DNA of 39,974 bases from Clostridia bacterium (GTDB lineage: Bacteria; Bacillota; Clostridia; Christensenellales; CAG-138), in NCBI GenBank assembly GCA_017428025.1, contig JAFRRO010000019.1:1-39974 (forward strand), given 5' to 3'. The position numbers and the translations under genes are program-made. The notes under the pieces are model-generated. The model was not told the DNA's origin. It did not search any database and saw only the letters and a list, made by a program, of their open reading frames with translations. Positions 7,594-16,273 of this stretch are shown piece after piece. How positions within the stretch are numbered: position 1 is the first letter of the stretch; each line of letters begins with the position of its first letter.

Positions 7594-8586
7594 CTATCGT
7601 TTCATATACGTCTGATTCCGGCTGGTGGGTTTGTCCGGTATGGACATCACGATCAAACCTTTTTCGAGCGCCGGAAGGAGATAATGCTTGCGGAAGCTGT
7701 CTTTGGATTTCAGATGCAGATGCAGCATCAACTGCGCTGCGGAGTACGGCACATCGTATTCCATGGCGTCCAGAAGCTTTTGCACCGATTCCGAAAGATA
7801 GGCGTCTCTTTCCGAGACCTGCTCCAGCGCCCAATCCAGCGTCCGGTTGATCATATCGAGCATGAACTCGATGAAAGCGTCCGAATTGCCCGCCGTATGG
7901 CAAGCGGCGATCGCGGCATAATAGTCCTCCTGAAACGCATAGATGCGGCTTTCGAGCGGAAGATACTGAAATACGGGATTCCATTCGGACAGCAGCGCCG
8001 TCTGCCAAAGCCGCGCCATGCGCCCGTTGCCGTCCGAGAACGGATGGATAAACACAAATTCGTAATGGAAAACGGACGACAGGATCAGCGGATGCACGCT
8101 TTCCCGCGCCGCCATCATCCATGAAAACAGCGCCTGCACCTGCTCCGGCACAAGTTCGGGCGGCGGCGCCATAAAGATGCACCGGTCTCCGTTGAAGACG
8201 CCCTCGTTGTGCGTGCGGAACACGCCGGATTCCTGTACGGTCAGATAGGTCATGACGCCGTGCAGTTTTTGCAGATCGCGCATCGAATACGGATCGAAGC
8301 CGCCGAGCAGTTCATATGCCCGATAGGCGTTTTTTACCTCCTGAATCTCCTTTTCCGGACCGATCACGGTCTTGCCGTCGATCACGCTTTTCACTTCGTC
8401 AAGCGACAAGGAATTCGCTTCGATCGCCAGAGAGGAATGGATGGAACGAATCCGGTTGTTGCGCCTTAAATGCGGCTTTGCCTCAAAGGATCGATAGCTC
8501 GTGATCCTGCCGGTTTTTTCGGCAATTTCCGCAACCAGAGAGAGCATCCGGTTCGTAATGGAAAACGGCGGATTGTAGGGCTGCAT
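7594..8586 (-). CDS. Fic family protein (putative AMPylase) with built-in inhibitory helix
   Basis: 330 residues. The Fic core motif HPFSDGNGRMAR at 181-192 is complete, including the catalytic His181. An N-terminal inhibitory-type motif SSLAIEAN (51-58) precedes it, as in class II Fic proteins, though the usual EGN reads EAN. The C-terminal 60 residues look like a winged-helix domain (YSAAQLMLHLHLKSKDSFRKH). Such proteins usually add AMP to targets and are self-inhibited by the glutamate of the helix; the target here is unknown. It has its own promoter (8610-8638). No antitoxin gene is adjacent, in line with the inhibitory segment being in cis. Confidence 0.9.
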   Translation of the reverse strand: MQPYNPPFSITNRMLSLVAEIAEKTGRITSYRSFEAKPHLRRNNRIRSIHSSLAIEANSLSLDEVKSVIDGKTVIGPEKEIQEVKNAYRAYELLGGFDPYSMRDLQKLHGVMTYLTVQESGVFRTHNEGVFNGDRCIFMAPPPELVPEQVQALFSWMMAARESVHPLILSSVFHYEFVFIHPFSDGNGRMARLWQTALLSEWNPVFQYLPLESRIYAFQEDYYAAIAACHTAGNSDAFIEFMLDMINRTLDWALEQVSERDAYLSESVQKLLDAMEYDVPYSAAQLMLHLHLKSKDSFRKHYLLPALEKGLIVMSIPDKPTSRNQTYMKR

Positions 8587-8609
8587 TTTTGCACCTCGCT
8601 TTCAACAGC

Positions 8610-8638
8610 AGTATATCATAGTATTGCGTCATTTGCAA
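8610..8638 (-). promoter_or_regulatory. Candidate promoter of the Fic gene
   Basis: On the minus strand TTGCAA (8633-8638) and TATACT (8610-8615) are 17 bases apart. The -35 lies inside a TATTGC...GCAATA inverted repeat (8622-8640). Confidence 0.6.
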
Positions 8639-8714
8639 TATCTTATCTGTTATCTTATATGTTTTCTGTATCGATTTCTTTAAGTCATGCCGTCTTATAT
8701 GTTATCTATACTGT
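8639..8714. repeat. Two tandem pairs of a 12-base repeat
   Basis: Imperfect copies of TATCTTATATGT occur at 8639-8650, 8651-8662, 8691-8702 and 8703-8714, so two 24-base doublets lie 52 bases apart. They sit upstream of the Fic promoter and downstream of the DUF134 gene terminator. Confidence 0.55.
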
Positions 8715-8726
8715 TATCCCGCATAT

Positions 8727-8755
8727 GAAAACAGCGCACCGGAGCCCGATGCGCC
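8727..8755 (-). terminator. Terminator of the DUF134/NifX-like gene
   Basis: On the minus strand GCGCATCGG and CCGGTGCGC pair around GCT (one T-G pair), followed by TGTTTTC. It starts about 20 bases after the stop codon at 8776. Confidence 0.6.
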
Positions 8756-8775
8756 GTTGATTTCTGCCCGTCCGG

Positions 8776-9636
8776 TTATTTCGTATGACAGTGACCGTGT
8801 CCGCAGTCGCCCTCGTGACGGTGCTCGCATTCGCCGTTGTCGCGGGCGCATTCGCCTTCGACGCGACGGCGGTTGCACTCCTCGTCGCCGTACCGATGAC
8901 CACCCTCGTGATGATGTCCGCAGTCTCCCCCGTGATGATGCCCGCAGGCATGCCCTTCGCCGTGATGCGCATGGTTATGATCGCAGTGCGCGTCCGGATC
9001 ATATTGCAGCGTGCCCGTCAAAAACGCCTTTGCCGCTTCATCTGCAGAACCTTCCACGCCGGGGTACAGCCGGATGCCGACCTCTGCGACGGCTGCCCGT
9101 CCCATTGCGCCGATCCCGCCGCAAAGCAGGACGTCCGCTTCCGCCGCTTTCAAAAAGCCGGCAAGCGCGCCGTGATGGACGCCGTTCGTGTCAACGATTT
9201 GTTCGTTCACGATCTTCCCTTCCTCGACGTCGTACAGTTTGAACTGCTCCGTCTGACCGAAATGTTGGAAAACCTCTCCGTTTTGATAAGTGACTGCGAT
9301 TCTCATGATGGTAGTTCCTTTCCCTGTAATTTTCTGTTGCATCTCAAGCGGTTCGTATGCACAGCAGCCGCCGACGATCAGCAGCTGCTTTCCGTTCACA
9401 AGCATATCCGCAACCTTTTTCCGCGCGCTGTTGTAGATCGCCGTAACGGTGGTTCGGGAAATGTGCATCCTTGCCGCACATTCCTCCTGCGTCAGTCCGC
9501 TGCCGTCTAAAAGCTTGATCGTCTCAAACTCGTCAACGCTCATCCGGACGGTTTCGGCGTCCGCAACATCGTCCGAAGAAAAGCTGCGATATACCGGCAT
9601 TTGCCCGATTGTTCTGTATTTGACCGGTCTCGGCAT
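8776..9636 (-). CDS. DUF134 DNA-binding domain fused to a NifX/NafY-like domain with His/Cys-rich tail
   Basis: 286 residues from ATG 9634-9636 with AAAGGAG upstream. Residues 1-90 are a DUF134 domain: MPRPVKYRTIG, then an HTH with LTQEECAARMHISRTTVTAI (48-67), typical of putative redox or metal regulators. Residues 110-208 match the dinitrogenase iron-molybdenum cofactor binding fold (MRIAVTYQNGEVFQHFGQTE, LLCGGIGAMGR). Residues 213-286 are a metal-binding tail very rich in His and Cys, with repeats such as DCGHHHEG. An internal ATG at Met111 has AAAGGAA upstream, so a shorter NifX-like product could also be made. The regulatory role is inferred from the domain architecture and from palindromes at its promoter. 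It is transcribed separately from the cobalamin operon. Confidence 0.85.
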   Translation of the reverse strand: MPRPVKYRTIGQMPVYRSFSSDDVADAETVRMSVDEFETIKLLDGSGLTQEECAARMHISRTTVTAIYNSARKKVADMLVNGKQLLIVGGCCAYEPLEMQQKITGKGTTIMRIAVTYQNGEVFQHFGQTEQFKLYDVEEGKIVNEQIVDTNGVHHGALAGFLKAAEADVLLCGGIGAMGRAAVAEVGIRLYPGVEGSADEAAKAFLTGTLQYDPDAHCDHNHAHHGEGHACGHHHGGDCGHHHEGGHRYGDEECNRRRVEGECARDNGECEHRHEGDCGHGHCHTK

Positions 9637-9650
9637 AGAAACTCCTTTCT

Positions 9651-9704
9651 GACATATGTCTGTAACTATCATACACAGGTTTTTGCCATATGTCAATAAC
9701 CTGT
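9651..9704 (-). promoter_or_regulatory. Promoter of the DUF134/NifX gene inside nested palindromes
   Basis: Minus-strand TTGACA (9691-9696) and TATGAT (9668-9673) lie exactly 17 bases apart. Three dyads overlap this promoter: GACATATGTC (9651-9660) downstream of the -10, CATATG (9687-9692) at the -35 edge, and ACAGGTT...AACCTGT (9675-9681 and 9698-9704), which is centred on the same point as the CATATG (9689.5). The GACATATGTC and CCATATGTCA elements are about 35 bases apart, fitting an operator pair for autorepression. Confidence 0.75.
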
Positions 9705-9771
9705 TTCTGCAAAACGGATTCAGGAGAAATGTGCGCCTGCCGTCGTTTTTCACGCTGCTTTTGCGATACCG

Positions 9772-9799
9772 AAAAACAGTCCGTCGTGCGGCGGGCTGT
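9772..9799 (-). terminator. Probable terminator of the cobalamin operon
   Basis: On the minus strand ACAG-C-CCG pairs with CGG-A-CTGT, with one mismatch, and TTTTT follows. It lies 40 bases after the stop of the last operon gene. Confidence 0.5.
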
Positions 9800-9838
9800 G
9801 TACGGATGATTTGCGGATCGTTTCGGGAAACGGGTCGT

Positions 9839-10099
9839 TCAGTCCTTTTTGCGTGCGACTTCGGCGATGTCGGGCCAGCGGCTGATGATGTACTGCACCG
9901 CGTTGCGGCTGTGCGGAACCATGCAGTCCGTACAGTTCTTGACGCCGGTTTCCGTGTAGGTGAAGTTGCCGCCGCATTTGTCGCCGAGCATATAGAGCGG
10001 GCAATAACAGAAAAGGCAGTTGAAATCCTCCGGACGGTTCGTCTTGTGGCACGGGAAATACTTGCAGTCGGTGTTGTTGATGAAAGAATCGCTGTTCAT
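9839..10099 (-). CDS. Cysteine-rich small-domain protein of the cobalamin operon
   Basis: 86 residues with nine cysteines: CKYFPCH (12-18), NCLFCYCPLY (28-37), KCGG (41-44) and NCTDCMVPH (55-63). This layout matches the Cys-rich small domain (PF04071) that is often linked to cobalamin genes, alone or fused. The cysteines could hold zinc or an iron-sulfur cluster; the role is not known to me. The ATG overlaps the cbiC stop by 4 bases (ATGA), so it is translationally coupled and the last member of the operon before the terminator at 9772-9799. The in-frame extension further upstream is only the reading of cbiC in another frame. Confidence 0.8.
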   Translation of the reverse strand: MNSDSFINNTDCKYFPCHKTNRPEDFNCLFCYCPLYMLGDKCGGNFTYTETGVKNCTDCMVPHSRNAVQYIISRWPDIAEVARKKD

Positions 10100-10740
10100 T
10101 TTGCTGCTCCTCTCGTTTCGTCGATCATGTACAGAAGTGCGTTTACGATGCACGCGGCGACGTTGCTGCCGCCCTTGCGTCCTCGCGCGACGATGCAGGG
10201 CACGCCGGTTTCGAGGATCAGTTCCTTGGACGCAACGACGTTCACAAACCCGACCGGTACGCCGATGACGAGTTTCGGGCGATAGCCTTCGTCGATCATA
10301 TCGCGCAGCCGGATCAGCGCCGTCGGCGCGTTGCCGATCGCAAAGATCACGTTTTCGCCGAGCCGCGCCGCCTTGTCCATGGAAACGCGCGCCCGCGTCA
10401 CGCCCTGCTCCTTTGCCGCTTCGGCGACGTCCGCATCGGACATAAAACAGCACGCGCGGCCGCCGAGCTTTTCGAGCGTGCGTTTGTTGATCCCCGCAAG
10501 CGCCATCTGCGTGTCGGTGACGACCGTCGCGCCGCCTTTGAGCGCATCGATCGCAAGCTGCACGGCGTCGGGCGAAAAGTACAGATTGTCGGCATAGTCG
10601 AAGTCCGCCGTGGTATGGATCACGCGTTTCAGGATCGGCGCCTGCATCGGATCGAGCCGCCGGTCGCCGAGCTCCTCGGTGATGATGCGAAAGCTTTCGC
10701 GCTCGATGTCCAACGGCGCGATTTTCTGAATCTCCGTCAT
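10096..10740 (-). CDS. cbiC: Cobalt-precorrin-8 methylmutase CbiC
   Basis: 214 residues, the normal family length. It moves the methyl group from C11 to C12 to make cobyrinate. The conserved substrate His is His42 in [14 protein letters not shown], followed by [13 protein letters not shown] and the AIGNAPTAL and [13 protein letters not shown] motifs, all typical of CbiC/CobH. It overlaps cbiP by 4 bases upstream and the Cys-rich gene by 4 bases downstream, so the three are read as a coupled set. Confidence 0.95.
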   Translation of the reverse strand: MTEIQKIAPLDIERESFRIITEELGDRRLDPMQAPILKRVIHTTADFDYADNLYFSPDAVQLAIDALKGGATVVTDTQMALAGINKRTLEKLGGRACCFMSDADVAEAAKEQGVTRARVSMDKAARLGENVIFAIGNAPTALIRLRDMIDEGYRPKLVIGVPVGFVNVVASKELILETGVPCIVARGRKGGSNVAACIVNALLYMIDETRGAAK

Positions 10741-12236
10741 ACGCCCTCCCTCAGAATGCGATAGATTGCGTTCATATCCATGTGGCTGCGGATCGTGTCG
10801 GCAAGCAGATCGTACTGCCGCTGCTTGTGCGCCTCGCCGGACACCTTGCCCAAAAGCGCCGGATCGACGCCCTTCCGTTCGGCAAGCGCGCGCACCAGCG
10901 CCCCCGCAACCGCGTCGCCGTCGAGAATGCCGTGCACGTAGGTGCCGGAGACGTTTCCGTTCTGGCAGCCGTCCGTCTTTGCCGCGCCTGTGACCGCGTC
11001 GGTGATCTTTGCGATCGGGGCGCCGGATTCCGTTTCGCCCATGTGAATCTCATAGCCCGCAAACGGCAGCCCGGACACCGCCCGAAATGCGCCGGACAGA
11101 TTGCCGAACGCGCCCGAAACGCGGGTACGCGTCTTTTGTTCGGTGAACGTCGTTTCGACCGGCAACAGTCCCATGCCGCGCAAAGTCCCGCCGTGCTCGA
11201 CGCCGTGCGGATCGTTCAATGCGCGTCCGAGCATCTGGAAGCCCCCGCAGATGCCGAACACCGCGCCGCCGGTATCGGCAAAGCGCAGAATCTTCGCCTC
11301 GAGCCCGCTCTGCCGAAGCCACAGAAGGTCCGCCATCGTGTTTTTCGTGCCGGGCAGGATCACAAGGTCCGGCTCGCCGAATGTGCGCGGGGAGGTCACG
11401 TAGCGCACGGATACGCCGTCGATCGCCTCAAGCGTGCGAAAATCGGTGAAGTTTGAAAGACGCGGCAGCCGTATGACCGCGATATCGACGAGCGCCGCGG
11501 GCTTGTTTTCAAGCCGCTCGGAAAGCGAATCCTCGTCGTCGATGTCCAGATGCACGTACGGCACGACGCCGACGACCGGAACGCCCGTCAGCGCTTCAAG
11601 CTGTTTCAGTCCCGGCGTCAGGATCGATTCGTCGCCGCGGAATTTGTTGATGATCACGCCCTTGACCAGCGCGCGTTCGTCGGGATCGAGCAGCGCGACC
11701 GTGCCGTACAGCTGCGCGAACACGCCGCCGCGATCGATATCGCCGACGAGCAGGACCGGGGCCTTCGCCGCCTTCGCCATGCCCATATTCACGAACACGT
11801 CCGCGTCCTTCAGATTGATCTCCGCGGGACTGCCCGCGCCCTCGATCACAATGACGTCGTTCTGCCCGGACAGCGTATCGTACGCTTGCATGACCTTCGG
11901 CATCAGCGTCTTTTTGATTTTGAAATAGTCGCGCGCGGACAGCTGCGCGTAAACCTCGCCGTTGACGATGACCTGCGAGCCCATATCGCTCGTGGGCTTT
12001 AAAAGGATCGGGTTCATCAGCACCGACGGCTCGACGCCCGCCGCCTCCGCCTGCACGACCTGCGCGCGGCCCATTTCGAGCCCTTCCTTTGTGATGAACG
12101 AGTTCAGCGCCATGTTCTGCGCCTTGAACGGTGCGACGCGGTATCCGTCCTGACGGAAGACGCGGCAGAGTCCCGCCGCGATCAGGCTCTTGCCCGCGTT
12201 GGACATCGTGCCCTGAATCATGATCGCGTTTGCCAT
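10737..12236 (-). CDS. cbiP: Cobyric acid synthase CbiP
   Basis: 499 residues. It amidates side chains b, d, e and g of adenosylcobyrinate a,c-diamide using glutamine. The N-terminal [12 protein letters not shown] (6-17) is the P-loop-like nucleotide site of this family, followed by [10 protein letters not shown]. The C-terminal class I amidotransferase part has the nucleophile Cys330 in [14 protein letters not shown] and a late VHGILD segment carrying the His. It starts directly after cbiA (the stop of cbiA ends at 12237) and overlaps cbiC by 4 bases. Confidence 0.95.
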   Translation of the reverse strand: MANAIMIQGTMSNAGKSLIAAGLCRVFRQDGYRVAPFKAQNMALNSFITKEGLEMGRAQVVQAEAAGVEPSVLMNPILLKPTSDMGSQVIVNGEVYAQLSARDYFKIKKTLMPKVMQAYDTLSGQNDVIVIEGAGSPAEINLKDADVFVNMGMAKAAKAPVLLVGDIDRGGVFAQLYGTVALLDPDERALVKGVIINKFRGDESILTPGLKQLEALTGVPVVGVVPYVHLDIDDEDSLSERLENKPAALVDIAVIRLPRLSNFTDFRTLEAIDGVSVRYVTSPRTFGEPDLVILPGTKNTMADLLWLRQSGLEAKILRFADTGGAVFGICGGFQMLGRALNDPHGVEHGGTLRGMGLLPVETTFTEQKTRTRVSGAFGNLSGAFRAVSGLPFAGYEIHMGETESGAPIAKITDAVTGAAKTDGCQNGNVSGTYVHGILDGDAVAGALVRALAERKGVDPALLGKVSGEAHKQRQYDLLADTIRSHMDMNAIYRILREGV

Positions 12237-13586
12237 TTATACCTCCTTCGCCGCAAGCCGCAAAAAGCGCTCGATCGGCTTCGGGTTCGATTCAAAGAAG
12301 AGATGCGGGAATCCCGCAAGCAGATTGCCCCGCGCGTGCATGCAGGTCCACGCGCGTCCGTTCGGCTTGGTCGCAACAAACGCCGCGCCGGGATCGCCGC
12401 TTTCGAAATAGTGAAACTCGTGCGCCCTGATCGTTTCGCCCGCCCGGAAGAACGCGGAATCCGCGGCTGCGGAAAGCGTGATATAGCCGAACCTTGAGAG
12501 CTTTTGCGTGCGAAACGCGTCCGCGCGGATCGCGCCGCACATCGGGTACGGATTGCCGTCCATGTCGGAGAGCGTATCGTTGAGATACAGAAACCCGCCG
12601 CATTCGGCAAGGCACGGCATGCCCGCATCGATCGCCGCTTTGATCGCCGCGCGCATCGCAGCGTTTTCGGAAAGCTGTCTTGCAAACAGTTCGGGATACC
12701 CTCCGGGAAGAATCAGCCCCTGCGTCCCCGCGGGTAGCGCCGCATCACGGAGCGGGGAGAAGAACCGGATCTCGGCGTTGTACCGCCGCAAAAGCGCCAG
12801 ATTGTCGCGATAGAGGAAGCAGAACGCCGCATCCGAAGCGACGGCGATCACCGTTTTCGGCATGTCCGGCACGGCGGGCGGTTCCGGCGCCATCAGCTCC
12901 GGCGCGGACTGCATGATGCGAAGGAGCGCGTCGAAATCGAGCGTGTCAATAAGCAGCGCCGCAAGCGCGTCCAGCTTTTCGGATAGGTCCTTCACCTCGT
13001 TTGGCGTAACGAGCCCCAGATGCCGGCTTTCGAGCATCAGCGCGTCGGATTTCGGCACGAAGCCCAACGGCACGACACCGAGCGCTTCGACCTCCGGCTG
13101 CAGCGCGCGATAGACATGCTCGCTCATGCGGTTGAAGATCACGCCCTTGACGCCGCTGTCCGGACGGAACGCCAGAAACCCTTTGAGCGTCGCAAGCGCG
13201 GAAAGGCTCTGCCCGCGGCTGTCGACGATCAGCACAACCGGCGCGGAAAGCGCCTTTGCGACGGCGTAGGTGCTTGCCTCGTCGCTTGCCGCCGAGAGTC
13301 CATCGTAATAGCCCATGACGCCCTCGATCACGGCGCAGTCGGAGCCGTCCGCGTTCTGCGCGTACAGCCGCCGCAGCTGCGCTACGTCGGAAAAGAACAG
13401 ATCGAGCGTGCCGGATTTCACGCCGACCACGCGTTCATGAAACAGCGGATCGATGTAGTCCGGTCCGCACTTGAACGCGGACACGGCTTTGCCGCGGTTC
13501 TTGAGCGCGCGCAGAATCCCGCAGACGATCGTGGTCTTGCCGCTGCCGGACGCGGGCGCGGCGAACAATACGCGCGGACTATGCAT
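12237..13586 (-). CDS. cbiA: Cobyrinate a,c-diamide synthase CbiA
   Basis: 449 residues. It amidates the a and c side chains of cob(II)yrinate using ATP and glutamine. APASGSGKTT (10-19) is the nucleotide loop, FKCGPDYIDP follows, and the GATase part carries Cys329 in PCLAECGGF with a late EFHYFE segment. The start overlaps the end of the cbiJET fusion by 8 bases. It is complete, with no odd residues seen. Confidence 0.95.
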   Translation of the reverse strand: MHSPRVLFAAPASGSGKTTIVCGILRALKNRGKAVSAFKCGPDYIDPLFHERVVGVKSGTLDLFFSDVAQLRRLYAQNADGSDCAVIEGVMGYYDGLSAASDEASTYAVAKALSAPVVLIVDSRGQSLSALATLKGFLAFRPDSGVKGVIFNRMSEHVYRALQPEVEALGVVPLGFVPKSDALMLESRHLGLVTPNEVKDLSEKLDALAALLIDTLDFDALLRIMQSAPELMAPEPPAVPDMPKTVIAVASDAAFCFLYRDNLALLRRYNAEIRFFSPLRDAALPAGTQGLILPGGYPELFARQLSENAAMRAAIKAAIDAGMPCLAECGGFLYLNDTLSDMDGNPYPMCGAIRADAFRTQKLSRFGYITLSAAADSAFFRAGETIRAHEFHYFESGDPGAAFVATKPNGRAWTCMHARGNLLAGFPHLFFESNPKPIERFLRLAAKEV

Positions 13587-15549
13587 CGGCTCCGTCCCCC
13601 TCGCAGGAAATGATACAGACCGGATTCTGCGCGGTCATCACGTGATACGCGCCGACCTTGCGGCTGCGCGAAACGTTCAGCTCGACGATCTCCTCGTTTT
13701 TGAGCTGCAGCGCTTTGATCGCCGCCGTCGCCTCCGCAAAGGTCTCCGCGGTCACCGTGTTCAAAACGATGCGCACCGCGGGATTCTTCAAAAGCGCCGT
13801 TTCGAGAATTTCAGAAAGATTGCCGCCGCTGCCGCCGATAAACACATGCGTGGGTGCGGGAAGATCAAAAAGCGCTTCCGGCGCCGATCCTTCGACGACC
13901 GTGACGTTCAATACGCCCAGATGCCGCTTGTTGCGCTCGATCAGCGCGCAGGCGTCCGCGTTTCGTTCGATCGCAAAGACCTGTCCGTCCTCCGCCGCCT
14001 CCGCCATCTCGATCGACACCGAACCGGTGCCCGCACCGACGTCCCAGCAGACCGCGGTCTTCGTGAGCTTCAGCTTCGAGAGCGTCACTGCGCGGACCTC
14101 GGACTTGGTCATCGGCACCTCGGTGCGCAGAAAATCGCCGTCGCTTCTGCCGTACGTGACGATCGCGGCGTCCGCATCCGGGTTTTCGATGCAGAGGATC
14201 GCAAGCGGGGAAAATGGTTTTCCGGCAAGCTCCTCCGCCGTGCCGCGTTCGATCGCTTCCGTTTCGCTGCCGAGATCGGTCCCGACCGCAACCTGCACGT
14301 TTCCGAGCCCGTTTTCGCACAACAGCAAAAGCTGATCCCGTACGCCGCGTTCCCCGCCGACGAGCACAAACGTGCGGGCGTGCATTCTGACCTTTGCGGG
14401 CAGGTTGATTGCGCGTCCGTGCGCGGACACGAGTGCCGCGTCGTGATACGGCACGCCTAACCTTGCTGCAAGGTGCGAGACCGACGAAATGCCGGGCAAA
14501 ACCAGAGGCTTCAGATCCGCGATCCGCGGCAGCAGCTTTTTCGCGCCGCTGAAAAAGCCGGTGTCCCCCGACATGGCGACGACGATGCGGTTTACGTCCG
14601 TGCTGCGCAGGATCGCCTCGATCTCCTTTGGCGCGATCGCAAGTTCGACCGGCTTATGAAAGCGGCCGAGCGCGTCGGTCACGCGCTTTGCGCCGATCAA
14701 GAGTTCCGCCTGTTCGCAGGCGCATGCGGCTTCCCGCGTCAGCGTCCGATCGCCGTCCGTGCCGATGCCGATCACCGTGATCTGCTTTTTCCTGCGGATC
14801 CCGAACCGTTTTGAAAGCAGCGCAAGACATTCCGCCGCGGAAACGCCTGTTTCCTCGTCCGGACGGCGGATCACCACGGGCGTCGCGCTGCAGTTCTTTG
14901 CCGCACGAATCTTTTCCGCAAAGCCGCCGGACGCGCCGGTGTCCTTGGTGACGAGGATTTTTGCGTCGATCGCGCGGATCGTCGCCTCGTTCAGCTCCTC
15001 GGAAAACGGTCCCTGCATGCAGATGAGATGCTTGCCCGAAAAGCCGAGCGCAAACGCCGCGTCGGTCGATTCCTTGACCGGCAGGATGCGGGCAAAGAGC
15101 CGCGATTCGTAGTCCTTGACCGCCGTATAGCGGGAAAGCTCCTTGCTCCCGACGGTCAAAAGCACGTTGCCCTGCGTGCCGTTCAGATACGCGATCGCCG
15201 CGTCGGTGTCGCCGACGAACACGCAGCCGTCCGCCTGCTCCGATGCGCGCAGGACGCGAAGGTATTCCGTGCCGGTTTGTTCGGCGGCGGCTTTCAAGGT
15301 CTTTGTGATCTCGGCGGCGTACGGATGCGTCGCGTCGATCAACAGCTGCGCCTGCGTGTCCTGAATCAGCGCTTCGATCTCCGCCGCGTTCTTTCTGCCG
15401 TGCAGCACCGTGATGTTATCGGCGGGCGCGATCAGCGTTTCGCCGTACTCCGTGGCGACGCTGACCGTGAGATGCACCGGCTGATCCTTGAGCGCTTCCG
15501 CAAGCTGCCGGCCTTCGGTCGTGCCCGCGAACAAAAGAATGCTATTCAT
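13579..15549 (-). CDS. Triple fusion: CbiJ reductase - CbiE - CbiT methyltransferases
   Basis: 656 residues holding three cobalamin enzymes. Residues 1-250 are CbiJ/CobK, the cobalt-precorrin-6A reductase (FAGTTEGRQLAEAL at the N-terminus, DATHPYA at 72-78). Residues 255-460 are CbiE, the C5 methyltransferase half (TVIGIGTDGDR, AMSGDTGFFS, LPGISSVSH). Residues 470-645 are CbiT, the C15 methyltransferase/decarboxylase half, with the SAM loop DVGAGTGS (503-510) and GGSGGNL (572-578). CbiE-CbiT fusions are known as CobL; adding CbiJ in front gives one chain for three consecutive steps. It overlaps cbiH by 8 bases upstream and cbiA by 8 bases downstream. No frameshift is visible, and the reading frame is continuous through both linkers. 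Confidence 0.93.
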   Translation of the reverse strand: MNSILLFAGTTEGRQLAEALKDQPVHLTVSVATEYGETLIAPADNITVLHGRKNAAEIEALIQDTQAQLLIDATHPYAAEITKTLKAAAEQTGTEYLRVLRASEQADGCVFVGDTDAAIAYLNGTQGNVLLTVGSKELSRYTAVKDYESRLFARILPVKESTDAAFALGFSGKHLICMQGPFSEELNEATIRAIDAKILVTKDTGASGGFAEKIRAAKNCSATPVVIRRPDEETGVSAAECLALLSKRFGIRRKKQITVIGIGTDGDRTLTREAACACEQAELLIGAKRVTDALGRFHKPVELAIAPKEIEAILRSTDVNRIVVAMSGDTGFFSGAKKLLPRIADLKPLVLPGISSVSHLAARLGVPYHDAALVSAHGRAINLPAKVRMHARTFVLVGGERGVRDQLLLLCENGLGNVQVAVGTDLGSETEAIERGTAEELAGKPFSPLAILCIENPDADAAIVTYGRSDGDFLRTEVPMTKSEVRAVTLSKLKLTKTAVCWDVGAGTGSVSIEMAEAAEDGQVFAIERNADACALIERNKRHLGVLNVTVVEGSAPEALFDLPAPTHVFIGGSGGNLSEILETALLKNPAVRIVLNTVTAETFAEATAAIKALQLKNEEIVELNVSRSRKVGAYHVMTAQNPVCIISCEGDGADA

Positions 15550-16273
15550 AAAGGTATCCTCTCGGCGTGACCATTTTTCCGTTGATATTCTTCGTTTGGG
15601 AGTTGCCGATAAACACGGTCGAAAACATATCGACCTCCGTGTCCCGAAGTTCTTTGAGCGTCAGAACCTGCGTCTGCTCTCCCGCTCTTCCGATGTTTCT
15701 TGCAATGCCGCAGACGGTTTCGGGCGAGGCGAATTGCAGAACGAGATCGCAGGCGCGGGCAAGATAGTCGTGCCTTTTATGGCTCGACGGGTTGTAGAGG
15801 CAGATGACAAAATCCGCTTCCGCCGCCATCAGCAGACGCTTTTCGATCGTTTCCCGCGGCGTCAGAAGATCACTGAGCGAGATCACCGCAAAATCGTGCA
15901 TCAAAGGCGCACCGAGGATCGCCGCGCCGGACAGCACCGCGGAAACGCCCGGAACGGTTTCGAGTTCGACGCCCGGGTACTGCGGCAGGAGTTCTTCGCA
16001 GAGCCCGCTCATGCCGTACACGCCCGCGTCGCCGCTGCAGACGAGCGCGACGGTCCTGCCCTGCGCCGCAGTTTCGAGCGCAAGGCGCACGCGGTCGACC
16101 TCCTTTCGCATCGGCGTCGACAGGAATTCCTTGTCCGGATAATCCGCGCGAACGAGGTCGATATAGACCGTGTAGCCCACGATCACGTCGCTCGCCTGTA
16201 AAACATTCTTTGCGCGGACCGTCATGCCGTCCGCGCCGCCGGGACCGAGCCCCACTACAAAAAGCTTATGCAA
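15542..16273 (-). CDS. cbiH: Cobalt-precorrin-3 C17-methyltransferase CbiH
   Basis: 243 residues. It methylates C17 and contracts the ring. FVVGLGPGGADGMT is the SAM-dependent tetrapyrrole methylase start, with VCSGDAGVYGM, ETVPGVSAV and YNPSS in order. The start chosen is TTG at 16271-16273, because AAAGGAGGG lies 8 bases upstream; an earlier TTG at 16298-16300 lacks this. It overlaps the end of cbiG by 8 bases. CbiL, the enzyme before it in the pathway, is not in the window. Confidence 0.92.
   Translation of the reverse strand: MHKLFVVGLGPGGADGMTVRAKNVLQASDVIVGYTVYIDLVRADYPDKEFLSTPMRKEVDRVRLALETAAQGRTVALVCSGDAGVYGMSGLCEELLPQYPGVELETVPGVSAVLSGAAILGAPLMHDFAVISLSDLLTPRETIEKRLLMAAEADFVICLYNPSSHKRHDYLARACDLVLQFASPETVCGIARNIGRAGEQTQVLTLKELRDTEVDMFSTVFIGNSQTKNINGKMVTPRGYLYE

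Noticed and set aside
7520..8182. Minus-strand frame of 220 codons overlapping the Fic gene
   Set aside because: Another phase of the Fic gene, which carries the complete HPFSDGNGRMAR motif.
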